A stretch of DNA of 64,000 nucleotides, from positions 124,001 to 188,000 of the forward strand of contig JACYUQ010000002.1 of NCBI GenBank assembly GCA_014841835.1. The letters are read 5' to 3'. The notes below the pieces were generated by a model. That model was not told the origin of the DNA, did not search any database, and worked only from the letters and a program-made list of their open reading frames with translations. The position numbers and the translations under genes are program-made. Below, in pieces: positions 8,285 to 17,680 of the stretch. This DNA is from Oxalobacteraceae sp. CFBP 13730 (GTDB lineage: Bacteria; Pseudomonadota; Gammaproteobacteria; Burkholderiales; Burkholderiaceae_D). Position 1 is the stretch's first letter. Every line of letters starts with the position of its first letter.

Positions 8285-9136
8285 TTACTGCACCGCATCC
8301 TTCGGCGCCGCCTTGGCGCCACCCTTGGACCAGAACTTCCACCACGGCGCATCGCCGCGGGCGTTCGGATTCAGGAAGTAGCTGTCCGGATAGTTCAGCG
8401 CGAACACACGCTGCGTATCGTCGCGCAGCAGCGGCATGCCAAGCTTGTCGTACGAGCGGATCATGATGAACAGCGCTTCTTCGCGTGCCGGGGCGTCGGT
8501 GTAGTTGGTCACCGCATCCTGGGCACGATTGAGCGCTGCCAGGTACGAGCCGCGGCGGTAGTAATAATTCGCCACGTGCACTTCGTACTGGGCCATCGCA
8601 TTGATCAGGTAGCTCATGCGTTCGGTGGCGTCGGCCGCGTACTTGCTGTTCGGGTACTTGTCGACCAGCGCCTTGAACGCCGCGAACGCTTCACGCGTTG
8701 CACGCGGATCGCGCTCGGTCGGGTCCTGCGAGTACACGAAGCTGAAGAACCCGAGCTGATCGTTGAAATTGATCAGGCCACGCAGGTAGTACATGTAGTC
8801 GACCTGGGGGTGGTTCGGGTGCAGCTTGATGAAGCGCTCGACCGCCGCCAGCGCTTGCGCCTGGTCAGCCGACTTGTAGTGGGCGTACGCCACTTCCATC
8901 TGCGCTTGTGTTGCATACACGCCGAATGGGAAGTTGGTTTCGAGCCGGTTGAACAACGGGATTGCGGCTTCGTAGTGCCCACCTGCCATCTCTTCGCGCG
9001 CCTCAGCGTATAATTTCTCCGCCGACCAGTTTTTGGACTCGTCCTTGGCCTTTGGCAGCATACTGCATGCCGACAGACCGACGAGGGCGCAAGTAGCGAC
9101 CAACACAGACAATTTTTTTTGCATAGCTTTTTGCAA
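8285..9136 (-). CDS. bamD: outer membrane assembly lipoprotein BamD
   Basis: Essential TPR lipoprotein of the BAM complex (formerly ComL/YfiO), which helps BamA insert beta-barrel proteins. Signal peptide with lipobox LSAC, lipidated Cys24. TPR-like helices follow with family segments AIPLFNRLETNFPFG, YMYYLRGL and LGFFSFVYSQDPTERDP. 283 residues, full length. It is divergent from rluD-pgeF, the usual arrangement in Beta- and Gammaproteobacteria. Confidence 0.95.
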   Translation of the reverse strand: MQKAMQKKLSVLVATCALVGLSACSMLPKAKDESKNWSAEKLYAEAREEMAGGHYEAAIPLFNRLETNFPFGVYATQAQMEVAYAHYKSADQAQALAAVERFIKLHPNHPQVDYMYYLRGLINFNDQLGFFSFVYSQDPTERDPRATREAFAAFKALVDKYPNSKYAADATERMSYLINAMAQYEVHVANYYYRRGSYLAALNRAQDAVTNYTDAPAREEALFIMIRSYDKLGMPLLRDDTQRVFALNYPDSYFLNPNARGDAPWWKFWSKGGAKAAPKDAVQ

Positions 9137-9189
9137 GAAATGTTTTACCTAGATTCAACGAACGGCTGATTATAGCCGATGGGACTCAC

Positions 9190-10287
9190 GTGATATTAAC
9201 TCCTGCGCCGAATCCGGCGGATTTACCGATTGACCCTGATTTTGACGATGAACTGGAGATCGGGTTCGTCCCGTTGCCAGGCACCGATCTGTCGCCCATT
9301 ACCCTGGCGCTGCAAGAGGAACACTGCGGCCAGCGCCTCGACAAGGTAGTGGCTGGCCTGGTGCCCCAGTTCTCGCGCAGCCGCTTGCAGCAATGGTTCG
9401 AAAGCGGCCACATCACGGTGGACGGTAAACCGGCCCGGGGCAAGGACACGGCCTATGGCGATGAAGCCATTGTCGTCGTGCCACAAGCTGCGCCTGAAGA
9501 CACGGCGTTCGCGCCGGAAGCGATGGATCTCACCATCGTGTACGAAGATGACGACATCATGGTCGTCAACAAGCCGGCGGGCCTCGTCGTGCACCCGGGT
9601 TCGGGCAACTGGACCGGCACGCTGCTCAACGGCCTGCTGCATCACTGCCCGCAACTGGTCGGCGTGCCGCGCGCCGGCATCGTCCACCGTCTCGACAAGG
9701 ATACCAGTGGCCTGATGGTCGTCGGTAAAACGCTCGCCGCGCAGACCGACCTCGTGCGCCAGCTGCAGGCACGCACCGTCAAGCGCGAATACTTCGCGCT
9801 GGTGTGGGGCACGCCGCGCCTGTCGGGCACAATCGACAGCCCGATGGGCCGCGACGCGAAAGACCGCGTCAAAATGGCCGTCTCGAGCAGCCCGTTTGCC
9901 AAGCCGGCGATCACCCATTACGAGCGCGTCATTTCGGGCGAGCTCGATCGACGTCCCGTCACGCTGGTGCGCTGCCGCCTCGAAACAGGCCGCACCCACC
10001 AGATTCGCGTGCACATGCAGTCGCTGGGCTTTTCGCTCGTCGGCGATGCGGTGTATGGCAAGCGCCACCTGACGCCGGTATTCCCGCGCCAGGCGCTGCA
10101 GGCGCGCCGTCTGGGCCTCGTGCATCCGGCCACCGGTGAGCAATGCGAATGGACCGTGCCGCTGGCCGACGATTTCGCCGAGCTGATCGCGCGGGCGGGC
10201 ATTGAAGAGCCGGAGCTGGGCGAATTCGGCACGGCGATCGAGGATGCAGCGGACGACGACAACGGCGTCGTCACCTACCGCGCATGA
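9190..10287 (+). CDS. rluD: 23S rRNA pseudouridine synthase RluD
   Basis: Makes pseudouridines 1911, 1915 and 1917 of 23S rRNA helix 69. N-terminal S4-like RNA-binding domain (about 40-100), then the RluA-family catalytic domain with HRLDKDTSGLMVV; the motif aspartate is Asp169. GRTHQIRVHMQSLG lies near the C-terminus. The only sensible start is GTG at 9190; the leading 30 residues are an acidic extension. It overlaps pgeF by four bases, so the two are coupled. Confidence 0.93.
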   Translation: MILTPAPNPADLPIDPDFDDELEIGFVPLPGTDLSPITLALQEEHCGQRLDKVVAGLVPQFSRSRLQQWFESGHITVDGKPARGKDTAYGDEAIVVVPQAAPEDTAFAPEAMDLTIVYEDDDIMVVNKPAGLVVHPGSGNWTGTLLNGLLHHCPQLVGVPRAGIVHRLDKDTSGLMVVGKTLAAQTDLVRQLQARTVKREYFALVWGTPRLSGTIDSPMGRDAKDRVKMAVSSSPFAKPAITHYERVISGELDRRPVTLVRCRLETGRTHQIRVHMQSLGFSLVGDAVYGKRHLTPVFPRQALQARRLGLVHPATGEQCEWTVPLADDFAELIARAGIEEPELGEFGTAIEDAADDDNGVVTYRA

Positions 10288-11075
10288 GCACACTGGACCG
10301 GTCGGCCCTGGTCTGGCCCGACTGGCCTGACTTGCCGGCAACCGTCGGTGCGCTGGCGACCAGCCGTGACGGTGGCGTCTCGGTCGGTCCGTACGACGAC
10401 GGCAAGGGTGGCGGGGGCCTGAATCTGGGCCTGCACGTGAACGACGCGCCAGACGCTGTCGCCGCCAACTGCGCCTTGCTGCAAGACTGGTTGCCGGGCC
10501 GTCCGGCCTGGATCGCCCAGGTGCATGGTGCCGACGTCGTCGACGCCGGCACCGTGGGTGCAGACCAGCCGGTGCGCACGGGCGACGCCAGCATCGCCAC
10601 GATGCCTGGCGTCGTGTGCGCTATCCTGACTGCCGATTGCCTGCCGGTGCTGTTTGCCGATCTGGATGGCAAGGTGGTGGGCGCGGCGCACGCCGGCTGG
10701 CGCGGGTTGGCCGGTGGGGTGCTGGGCGCGACCGTGCGCGCCATGCGTGCGGCCGGTGCGGGCGAGATCACCGCGTGGATGGGGCCGGCTATCGGACCTG
10801 ACGCGTTCGAGGTTGGCGACGACGTGGTGGCAGCATTTGCCGCGGCGCTGCCGGGCGACGCGACGCGCGCCTGCTTCACGGCTTACCCGGGTCGCCCGGG
10901 CAAATATCTCGCCGACATGTTCACGCTGGCACGTTTGACCCTGGCGCGTGACGGCGTCGAGCGCGTGCATGGTGGCGGGCTGTGTACGGCCAGTGCGCCG
11001 GAGCGCTTTTATTCCTATCGCCGCGATGGCGTGACCGGCCGCCAGGCCAGTCTCATCTGGCTCAACCAGACCTGA
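10284..11075 (+). CDS. pgeF: peptidoglycan editing factor PgeF (YfiH/DUF152)
   Basis: YfiH-family protein; in E. coli it removes wrongly incorporated L-Ser residues from peptidoglycan precursors, and family members were earlier called polyphenol oxidases or laccases. Key signatures are TADCLPVLF, the metal-binding AHAGWRGLAGG and the C-terminal LCTxSxPERFYSYRRDG. The start ATG overlaps the rluD stop (ATGA). 263 residues, typical. The bamD / rluD-pgeF order is conserved in proteobacteria. Confidence 0.9.
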   Translation: MSTLDRSALVWPDWPDLPATVGALATSRDGGVSVGPYDDGKGGGGLNLGLHVNDAPDAVAANCALLQDWLPGRPAWIAQVHGADVVDAGTVGADQPVRTGDASIATMPGVVCAILTADCLPVLFADLDGKVVGAAHAGWRGLAGGVLGATVRAMRAAGAGEITAWMGPAIGPDAFEVGDDVVAAFAAALPGDATRACFTAYPGRPGKYLADMFTLARLTLARDGVERVHGGGLCTASAPERFYSYRRDGVTGRQASLIWLNQT

Positions 11076-11093
11076 CATGCGATGCGGTACGGC

Positions 11094-11339
11094 TCAGTCG
11101 CCGTCACCGCCGCCGTCATCCATGTCCTCTGAAGGCGATTCACGCCGCGTACCGACGTCACGACATGACTGCGGCGTTTGCCCGCGTTGCCGGCGCCGTT
11201 TCGCGCCAGTGATATAAAAAAGTATGGATAATGGCAGTGCGCAATAAAACGCGAACGTCATGATGCCGGCCACGACGGTCGGCTCGGTCGCCGCCATGAG
11301 CACCACAACGTATATCCAGGCAATGGCAACGATCCACAT
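11094..11339 (-). CDS. small conserved membrane protein, function unknown
   Basis: 81-residue protein with two hydrophobic helices (about 1-20 and 27-48), a basic stretch GAKRRRQRGQ and an acidic Gly/Asp tail ending DMDDGGGDGD. The start at 11339 is chosen because AAGGAA lies at proper distance upstream and MWIVAIAWIYVVVL begins a membrane helix at once; in-frame upstream codons run into the phaC region. It faces away from phaC. I do not recognise a function. Confidence 0.65.
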   Translation of the reverse strand: MWIVAIAWIYVVVLMAATEPTVVAGIMTFAFYCALPLSILFYITGAKRRRQRGQTPQSCRDVGTRRESPSEDMDDGGGDGD

Positions 11340-11400
11340 GCAGTAGTTCCTTGTTGTAGTTCCTGGTTGAAGAGACGCGATTCTAACAACGGATGCCCAC

Positions 11401-13161
11401 ATGAACATGCCTGATCCACAAGCGCTTGCCGCTGCCTGGTTGTCCCAATGGTCCGACCCTGCCGCCTGGCAACCCTGGATGACGATGATGTCCACCATGC
11501 CAGCCATGCCCGCCATGCCCGCCCCGGGCGGCGCCAGTCCGCTGGCCGGCTTCCTGAAAGATGCCGGCGCCGGCATCGACACGGCCCGCATGGAAGCGAT
11601 CCGCGACGATTATCTCAAGAAAGCAACGCAGCTGTGGCAAGACGTCATGCTGGGCAAGACGCCCGAGCTCAGCGACCGGCGCTTCGCCGCAGCCGAATGG
11701 CGCGGCAATCCGCTGTCGGCGTTCTCGGCCGCTTCGTACCTGCTGAACGCCGAATGCATGATGGCCATGGCCGATGCGGTGGAGGTTGGCCCGCGCGAGC
11801 GTCAGAAGCTGCGCTTCTCGGTCCAGCAGATGATCGACGCGATGTCGCCCGCCAACTTCCTGGCCACCAATCCGGAAGCGCAGCAGCACATGATCGAGAC
11901 CCAGGGCGAAAGCCTGACCAAGGGCTTGACCAATATGCTGACCGACCTGCAGAAGGGCCGCATTTCGCAATCCGACGAAACAGCCTTCGAAGTGGGCCGC
12001 AATGTCGGCAATACGGCCGGCCAGGTTGTGTTCGAAAATGACATGTTCCAGCTGATCCAGTACACGCCGACCACGGCGAACGTGCACAGCGTGCCGCTGG
12101 TCATGATCCCGCCGTGCATCAACAAGTTTTATATCCTCGACCTGCAACCCGAGAATTCGCTGGTGCGCTACGTGGTGGAGCAGGGCCATACCGTGTTCAT
12201 GGTGTCCTGGCGTAATCCGGACCGGAGCCAGTCGCACCTGCGCTGGGACGATTACGTCGAAGATGGCGCGATTCGCGCACTCGACGTCGTGGCCAAGATT
12301 ACCGGGCAAGAGAAAGCACACGTGTTCGGGTTCTGCGTCGGCGGCACCATCGCGGCCACCGCACTGGCCGTGCTGGCCGCGCGCGGGCGTCAGCCGGCCG
12401 CCAGCCTGTCGCTGCTGACCACGCTGCTGGACTTTTCGGACGCCGGCGTGCTCGAAGTATTCATCGACGAAACCCAGGTGGCGCTGCGCGAGCAGAAGCT
12501 TGCTGCCGGCGGCCTGATGCCGGGGCGCGACCTGGCGACGACCTTCTCGTCGCTGCGCCCGAACGACCTGGTCTGGAACTATGTTCAGCAAAACTACCTG
12601 AAGGGCAAGGAGCCGCCGGCATTCGATCTGCTGTACTGGAACGCCGACAGCACCAATCTGCCGGGGCCGATGTTCTGCTGGTACTTGCGCAATATGTACC
12701 TCGAGAACAAGCTGAAGCAACCGGGCGCGCTGACGGTGTGCGGCGTACCGGTCGACCTGGGCGCCATCGACGCGCCGGTGTTCGTGTATGGCTCGAAGGA
12801 AGACCATATCGTGCCGTGGACGGCGGCATTTGCGTCAATGCAGCTGCTCAATCCCCGCAACCCGAAAGCGAACCGCTTTGTGCTGGGCGCGTCGGGTCAT
12901 ATCGCAGGCGTCATCAACCCGGCTTCGAAAAACAAGCGCAGTCACTGGGTCAATGACAAAGGCGGTAAGGCGCGTCCGAAGACGGATGCCGCCTGGTTCG
13001 AGAGTGCTGCAGAGCACAAAGGCAGTTGGTGGCCGGCTTGGGCGAGCTTCCTGGCCGAGCACGGCGGCGCGCAGGTGCCGGCCCCTGACGCCGCTGGCAG
13101 CAGCGACTATCCGCCATACGAGCCAGCGCCAGGGCGCTACGTGCAGGTCAGGGGCGACTAG
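11401..13161 (+). CDS. phaC: class I poly(3-hydroxyalkanoate) synthase PhaC
   Basis: Polymerises (R)-3-hydroxyacyl-CoA into PHB/PHA granules. It has an alpha/beta-hydrolase fold with the synthase lipase-like box GFCVGG: nucleophile Cys312, equivalent to Cys319 of Cupriavidus necator. The catalytic Asp is in VYGSKEDHIVPW and the His in LGASGHIAGVINP. 586 residues, standard for class I single-subunit enzymes. The N-terminus carries a Met/Pro/Ala-rich PAMPAMPAP stretch. phaR follows about 200 bases downstream; no phaA or phaB here. Confidence 0.95.
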   Translation: MNMPDPQALAAAWLSQWSDPAAWQPWMTMMSTMPAMPAMPAPGGASPLAGFLKDAGAGIDTARMEAIRDDYLKKATQLWQDVMLGKTPELSDRRFAAAEWRGNPLSAFSAASYLLNAECMMAMADAVEVGPRERQKLRFSVQQMIDAMSPANFLATNPEAQQHMIETQGESLTKGLTNMLTDLQKGRISQSDETAFEVGRNVGNTAGQVVFENDMFQLIQYTPTTANVHSVPLVMIPPCINKFYILDLQPENSLVRYVVEQGHTVFMVSWRNPDRSQSHLRWDDYVEDGAIRALDVVAKITGQEKAHVFGFCVGGTIAATALAVLAARGRQPAASLSLLTTLLDFSDAGVLEVFIDETQVALREQKLAAGGLMPGRDLATTFSSLRPNDLVWNYVQQNYLKGKEPPAFDLLYWNADSTNLPGPMFCWYLRNMYLENKLKQPGALTVCGVPVDLGAIDAPVFVYGSKEDHIVPWTAAFASMQLLNPRNPKANRFVLGASGHIAGVINPASKNKRSHWVNDKGGKARPKTDAAWFESAAEHKGSWWPAWASFLAEHGGAQVPAPDAAGSSDYPPYEPAPGRYVQVRGD

Positions 13162-13294
13162 CTGTGCATTGCATGTATTGACAGAAAAGCCATGCTTGTG
13201 GTGCATCTGGTAATTGCTGCAACTGCCACAATTGCGTGGTAAGGTGTCTGGTGTCCCCCACGGTCGATCCGGCTGTGGCCAGGGGCGGAGACGA

Positions 13295-13309
13295 GCCGGC
13301 CACGCCGGC
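13295..13309. other. GCCGGC-CAC-GCCGGC hairpin in the phaC-phaR gap
   Basis: Short perfect 6-bp stem in the roughly 200-base gap between phaC and phaR. There is no T-tract; the following bases are A/T-rich (AGAATAATCATAA). It may be a weak terminator or part of the phaR leader. No PhaR operator could be assigned with confidence. Confidence 0.3.
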
Positions 13310-13366
13310 CAGAATAATCATAAGTGCGCGGCTCACGAAGCGGCGCCGCAAACCATGGAAACAGAG

Positions 13367-13933
13367 ATGAGCAGTGTGAAGAAGAGTGCAGAACGCCTGA
13401 TCAAGAAATACCCGAACCGTCGCCTGTACGACACGCAGACCAGTTCCTACATCACGCTGTCGGACGTCAAGCAGCTGGTGCTGGACGCCGACGACTTCAC
13501 CGTGGTCGATGCCAAGAGCAGCGAAGACCTGACCCGCGCGATCCTGCTCCAGATCATCCTTGAAGAAGAAGCGAACGGCGTGCCGATGTTTTCGAGCTCG
13601 GTGCTCTCGCAAATCATCCGCTACTACGGGCACGCGATGCAGGGCATGATGGGCTCGTACCTGGAAAAGAACGTCCAGGCCTTCACCGACATCCAGCACA
13701 AGTTCACCAGCAACGCCGCCGGCGCCATTGAGGGCAAGCCGTTCAGCCCCGAGATGTGGACCCAGTTCATGAACGTTCAGGGGCCGATGATGCAGGGCAT
13801 GATGAACAACTACATCGACCAGAGCAAGAACCTGTTCATCCAGATGCAGGAACAGATGCAGAGCCAGAGCAAGGCGATGTTCGGCGTATTTCCATTCCCC
13901 GGCATGACGCCGCCGCCGACCGACAAGAAATAA
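13367..13933 (+). CDS. phaR: PHA synthesis repressor PhaR
   Basis: DNA- and PHB-binding regulator that represses phasin genes until granules form. The N-terminal DNA-binding domain has the near-invariant IKKYPNRRLYDTQTSSYITL segment, followed by the PHB-accumulation regulatory domain (GVPMFSSSVLSQIIRYYGHAMQG). The C-terminus is Met/Gln-rich. The start at 13367 (MSSVKKSAERL) matches the C. necator protein start and has GGAAA upstream; an ATG at 13355 adds only four residues. 188 residues. Downstream of phaC in the usual pha order. Confidence 0.92.
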   Translation: MSSVKKSAERLIKKYPNRRLYDTQTSSYITLSDVKQLVLDADDFTVVDAKSSEDLTRAILLQIILEEEANGVPMFSSSVLSQIIRYYGHAMQGMMGSYLEKNVQAFTDIQHKFTSNAAGAIEGKPFSPEMWTQFMNVQGPMMQGMMNNYIDQSKNLFIQMQEQMQSQSKAMFGVFPFPGMTPPPTDKK

Positions 13934-13955
13934 ACCACCCGGTATTCGGGCGGCA

Positions 13956-13975
13956 GGGCCTCACCTTCGAGGCCC
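13956..13975. terminator. hairpin after phaR
   Basis: Stem GGGCCTC / GAGGCCC with loop ACCTTC, 23 bases after the phaR stop. No T-run follows, so it may be a weak or Rho-aided terminator. A TACAAT at 13984-13989 just beyond may serve as the -10 of a rimO promoter. Confidence 0.45.
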
Positions 13976-14020
13976 GGTTCAGGTACAATCGCGGATTGCC
14001 CAAACACTTTTCCGCTGCCC

Positions 14021-15469
14021 ATGACTGAACTTCGTCGTAGTCCTTCCGCCAACTCTAGCAGCCTGGCTGCCGCAGCCAAGGCGCCTGGCGTCATCATTCC
14101 GGCGCCCATGCCCGGTGTGATCGCGCCGAAGGTCGGCTTTGTCTCGCTTGGCTGCCCGAAAGCGCTGGTCGATTCCGAGCAGATCCTGACCCAGTTGCGC
14201 GCCGAAGGCTATCAAACCGCCAACTCATACGACGGTGCGGACCTCGTGATCGTCAACACCTGCGGCTTCATCGACGCCGCCGTGCAGGAATCGCTCGACG
14301 CCATCGGCGAAGCGCTGGCCGAAAACGGCAAGGTGATCGTCACCGGCTGCCTGGGCGCCAAGAAGGATGCCGCGGGCGACGACATCATCACCAAGGTGCA
14401 CCCGAAGGTGCTGGCCGTGACCGGCCCGCATGCACTGGCCGAGGTGATGGACTCGGTCCACCTGCACCTGCCGAAGCCGCACGATCCGTTCATCGACCTG
14501 GTGCCGGACCACGGTGTGAAGCTCACGCCGAAGCACTACGCCTACCTGAAGATTTCCGAAGGCTGCAACCACCGCTGCAGCTTCTGCATCATCCCGTCGA
14601 TGCGCGGCGACCTGGTCTCGCGCCGCATCGACGAAGTGCTGGTCGAAGCCGAGAACCTGTTCAAGTCGGGCGTCAAGGAACTGCTCGTGATCTCGCAGGA
14701 CACCAGTGCCTACGGCGTGGACGTCAAGTTCCGCACCGGCTTCTGGAATGGCCGCCCGATCAAGACGCACATGACGCAGCTGGTCGAAGCGCTGGGCCAG
14801 CTCGCGCGCCAGTACGACGCCTGGGTGCGCCTGCACTATGTCTATCCGTATCCGCACGTCGATCACGCGATCCCGTTCATGGGCGATGGCCACGTGCTGC
14901 CGTACCTCGATATCCCGATGCAGCACGCGCACCCGGATGTCCTGAAGCGCATGAAGCGCCCGGCGAGCGGCGAGCGCAATCTCGAGCGCATCCTGAAATG
15001 GCGTTCGATGAACCCGGACCTGACGATCCGCTCGACCTTCATCGCCGGCTTCCCGGGCGAGACCGAGGCCGAATTCGAATACCTGCTCGACTTCCTGAAA
15101 GAAGCGCAGATCGACCGCCTGGGTTGCTTTGCCTATTCGCCGGTCGAAGGCGCAACCGCCAACCTGCTCGACAATCCGGTGCCGGAAGAAGTGCGTGAAG
15201 AGCGCCGCGCACGCGTCATGCTGCTGCAAGAAGAGATCTCGGCCAAGCGCCTGCAGGCCAAGGTCGGCAAGACGCTGCGCGTGCTGATCGACGAAGTGGG
15301 CGCCCGCGAAGCGATCGGCCGTTCGAGCGCCGATGCGCCGGAAATCGACGGCGTCGTGCACATCAAGCGACCACTCGTGCCGGGCAAGAGCAAACTGGTC
15401 GTCGGCCAGTTCGCCGATGTCGTCATCACGAAGGCCGATGCGCACGACCTGTGGGCCAATCCCGTCTAA
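14021..15469 (+). CDS. rimO: ribosomal protein S12 methylthiotransferase RimO
   Basis: Radical-SAM enzyme that methylthiolates Asp89 of ribosomal protein S12. The UPF0004 domain carries the auxiliary-cluster cysteines (Cys45, Cys81, Cys110), the radical-[11 protein letters not shown] motif gives Cys182/186/189, and a TRAM domain closes the protein. The first 35 residues are an Ala/Pro/Ser-rich extension before [17 protein letters not shown], where shorter homologues begin; the ATG at 14021 is the first good start. 482 residues. Confidence 0.94.
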   Translation: MTELRRSPSANSSSLAAAAKAPGVIIPAPMPGVIAPKVGFVSLGCPKALVDSEQILTQLRAEGYQTANSYDGADLVIVNTCGFIDAAVQESLDAIGEALAENGKVIVTGCLGAKKDAAGDDIITKVHPKVLAVTGPHALAEVMDSVHLHLPKPHDPFIDLVPDHGVKLTPKHYAYLKISEGCNHRCSFCIIPSMRGDLVSRRIDEVLVEAENLFKSGVKELLVISQDTSAYGVDVKFRTGFWNGRPIKTHMTQLVEALGQLARQYDAWVRLHYVYPYPHVDHAIPFMGDGHVLPYLDIPMQHAHPDVLKRMKRPASGERNLERILKWRSMNPDLTIRSTFIAGFPGETEAEFEYLLDFLKEAQIDRLGCFAYSPVEGATANLLDNPVPEEVREERRARVMLLQEEISAKRLQAKVGKTLRVLIDEVGAREAIGRSSADAPEIDGVVHIKRPLVPGKSKLVVGQFADVVITKADAHDLWANPV

Positions 15470-15481
15470 GCCTCTGAAGCC

Positions 15482-16642
15482 ATGAGCGCCAAGTCGATCC
15501 AGACCACGCTGGTGCATAGCGACTATGTCGCACCGGCGGGGTTCGATGCCTTCCCGCCAGCGACGCACCGCGCGTCGACCGTGCTGTTTGCGAACACGGC
15601 GGCAATGCGCGCGAGCCAGTGGACAGACAAGACCGCCTACACCTACGGCTTGCACGGCACGCCGACCACGTTCACGCTGGAAGGCAAGCTGGCCGAGATC
15701 GAGGGCGGCAACCATTGCCTGCTCACGCCGTCGGGCCTGGCGGCGATCGCGATGGTCGACTTCGCGCTGCTCAAAAGCGGCGACGATGTGCTGTTGCCCG
15801 AGAACGTCTACAACCCGAACCGTGAACTGGGCCGCTGGCTCAGCGCCGACTTCGGCGTCACTGCGCGCTACTACGATCCGTTGATCGGCGCCGGCATCGC
15901 CGCGCTGATCCAGCCGAACACCAAGCTGCTGTGGGCCGAGGCGCCGGGTTCGGTGTCGATGGAAGTGCCCGATCTGCCGGCGCTGTGCCAGGCGGCGCAT
16001 GAGCGGGCCGTGCTGGTGGCGCTCGATAATACGTGGTCGGCGGGCCTGGCGCTGCGCGGGTTCGATCTTGGCGCGGACATCGTCATGCATGCGCTGACCA
16101 AGTACCAGTCGGGTGGCGCCGACCTGTTGATGGGCGCCGTGATCACTCGCGACCGCGCGCTGAACGATCGGCTGGCGCTGGCGCACATGCGCCTGGGCCT
16201 GGGCGTGAGCCCGGACGATGCGTATCTCGTGCAGCGCGGCTTGCCGACGATGAAGATGCGCTTCGAGCGGCACGACGCCAGTGCGCGCGCGCTGGCCGCC
16301 TGGTTCAAGGGGCGGCCCGAGATCGCAAAAGTGCTGCATCCGGCATTCGAGGACTGCCCGGGCCATGCGTTCTGGCAGCGCGATTTCACGGGGGCAGGTG
16401 GCTTGTTCTCGGTGGTGTTCGACGCACGCTTCGACGAGGCGCAGGTCGATCGCATGGTCGATGCGCTGACGCTGTTCGGCATCGGCTACAGCTGGGGTGG
16501 ACCCAACAGTCTCGTGATGCCGTACCGGATCAACAGCTTGCGGGATCGGTGGGAGGGCGGGGTACTGGTGCGCTTCAATGTGGGCCTGGAAGACCCGGCC
16601 GATCTGATCGGCGATCTGGCCCAGGCCTTCAACGCGTTATGA
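15482..16642 (+). CDS. metC: cystathionine beta-lyase MetC
   Basis: PLP-dependent Cys/Met-metabolism enzyme of the gamma family, cleaving cystathionine to homocysteine, pyruvate and ammonia. Landmarks are TAYTYGLHGTPTTFTLE, the PLP-loop NHCLLTPSGLAAI and the Schiff-base lysine in HALTKYQSGGADLLMG. SWGGPNSLVMPY is the MetC-like substrate segment and favours beta-lyase over gamma-synthase. 386 residues, full length. It starts 12 bases after rimO on the same strand and ends at a strong terminator. Confidence 0.87.
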   Translation: MSAKSIQTTLVHSDYVAPAGFDAFPPATHRASTVLFANTAAMRASQWTDKTAYTYGLHGTPTTFTLEGKLAEIEGGNHCLLTPSGLAAIAMVDFALLKSGDDVLLPENVYNPNRELGRWLSADFGVTARYYDPLIGAGIAALIQPNTKLLWAEAPGSVSMEVPDLPALCQAAHERAVLVALDNTWSAGLALRGFDLGADIVMHALTKYQSGGADLLMGAVITRDRALNDRLALAHMRLGLGVSPDDAYLVQRGLPTMKMRFERHDASARALAAWFKGRPEIAKVLHPAFEDCPGHAFWQRDFTGAGGLFSVVFDARFDEAQVDRMVDALTLFGIGYSWGGPNSLVMPYRINSLRDRWEGGVLVRFNVGLEDPADLIGDLAQAFNAL

Positions 16643-16650
16643 CATAAAAA

Positions 16651-16674
16651 TGGGGCCATTGGCCCCATTTTTTT
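16651..16674. terminator. intrinsic terminator shared by metC and the next gene
   Basis: Stem TGGGGCC / GGCCCCA with loop ATT, preceded by A-run and followed by seven T. It works in both directions and lies between two convergent genes; the stop of the minus-strand gene is within its T-tract. Confidence 0.9.
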
Positions 16675-17035
16675 ACACCGGCATCGCTCGGTTGTTGTTC
16701 AGATCAATGAAGCCGCGGATCAGGCGATAGGCTTTCCAGACCCATGCCACGGGCCACACCACCCACGCGGCGGGAATGCCGATGATGGTGGCGAACAGCA
16801 CCGCGCCAACGGCCATCCACACCACGTACCACCAGAACGAGCGGATCATCCATGTGTGGTGGGTGTAGACCATCGTGCCGGCCGTGTCCGGGCGTTTGAC
16901 GTAGTTGACGATCACCGGCACGATCGACAGCATGCCGAGCGAAAAGAAGAACGTCAGCGCATGGATCACATACAGGATGCGCGCCCAGTGCTTGTTGTCT
17001 TCGACGCCTCGTTCCAGAATCAGTTCTTGCGACAT
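16673..17035 (-). CDS. small multi-pass membrane protein
   Basis: 120-residue protein with three hydrophobic segments (roughly 22-45, 57-80 and 83-105) of the kind annotated as DUF4870-like or 'transmembrane protein', with no known activity. It begins MSQELILERGVEDNKHWAR; the start at 17035 is supported by GAGGAG seven bases upstream. Longer in-frame starts lack a ribosome binding site. Neighbour trxC lies just upstream on the same strand, so they may share a transcript. Confidence 0.7.
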   Translation of the reverse strand: MSQELILERGVEDNKHWARILYVIHALTFFFSLGMLSIVPVIVNYVKRPDTAGTMVYTHHTWMIRSFWWYVVWMAVGAVLFATIIGIPAAWVVWPVAWVWKAYRLIRGFIDLNNNRAMPV

Positions 17036-17110
17036 ACCGTCTCCTCGTGCGGGGACAACCCCCTTTGTTGCCATTGTAGCAGCACGATTCGGGATAACGA
17101 TCCCGCCGCT

Positions 17111-17548
17111 TTACCCGATGTGCTGGCGCACCCAGGCGGAAAGGCGCACCGCATCCATGGCGCCAGACTGGCGCGCGATTTCGCGGCCGCCCTTGAACAG
17201 CGCCAGTGTCGGTATGCTGCGGATCGCAAAGCGCGCCGACAGATCCTGCGCGCGCTCGGTGTCCACCTTCAGCAAGCGCACGGCCGGCTCGAGTTGCCCG
17301 GCCGCCTGGGCGTACGCCGGCGCCATCATCTTGCACGGGCCGCACCATTCGGCCCAGAAGTCCACCAGCACGGGAATATCGTTGCGGCCGATGTGGCGCT
17401 CGAAGCGCGCGCTATCGACGTCCAGCGGACGCCCCGTGAACAGGGGCTGTGCGCATTTGCCACAGGTGGGCGCGTCCTGCAGACGTGACCGCGGCATGCG
17501 GTTGACGGCGTCGCAGTGCGGGCAAACGATGTGGGTTGGTTCGGTCAT
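17111..17548 (-). CDS. trxC: thioredoxin TrxC (thioredoxin 2)
   Basis: Cytoplasmic protein-disulfide reductase induced by oxidative stress in enteric bacteria. The TrxC-specific N-terminal zinc finger is visible as CPHC (Cys9, Cys12) and CGKC (Cys29, Cys32). The thioredoxin active site is WCGPC (Cys69, Cys72). 145 residues, matching TrxC rather than the shorter TrxA. Confidence 0.94.
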   Translation of the reverse strand: MTEPTHIVCPHCDAVNRMPRSRLQDAPTCGKCAQPLFTGRPLDVDSARFERHIGRNDIPVLVDFWAEWCGPCKMMAPAYAQAAGQLEPAVRLLKVDTERAQDLSARFAIRSIPTLALFKGGREIARQSGAMDAVRLSAWVRQHIG

Positions 17549-17680
17549 GCTGGCTTCCTCAGTTCGATACGATGTTCTTATTGTAAGCGGGGCTTGGTCT
17601 CGACGTCGCCAGCGCTTCCATGCGCCGCGCGCCGCCTCGGATCGCTAGAATGGTTGCAATAATACAAATGAGACGATCGT

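Noticed and set aside
14225..16366. 713-codon minus-strand frame opposite rimO and metC
   Set aside because: Spans two recognised genes on the other strand and has shadow-type composition.
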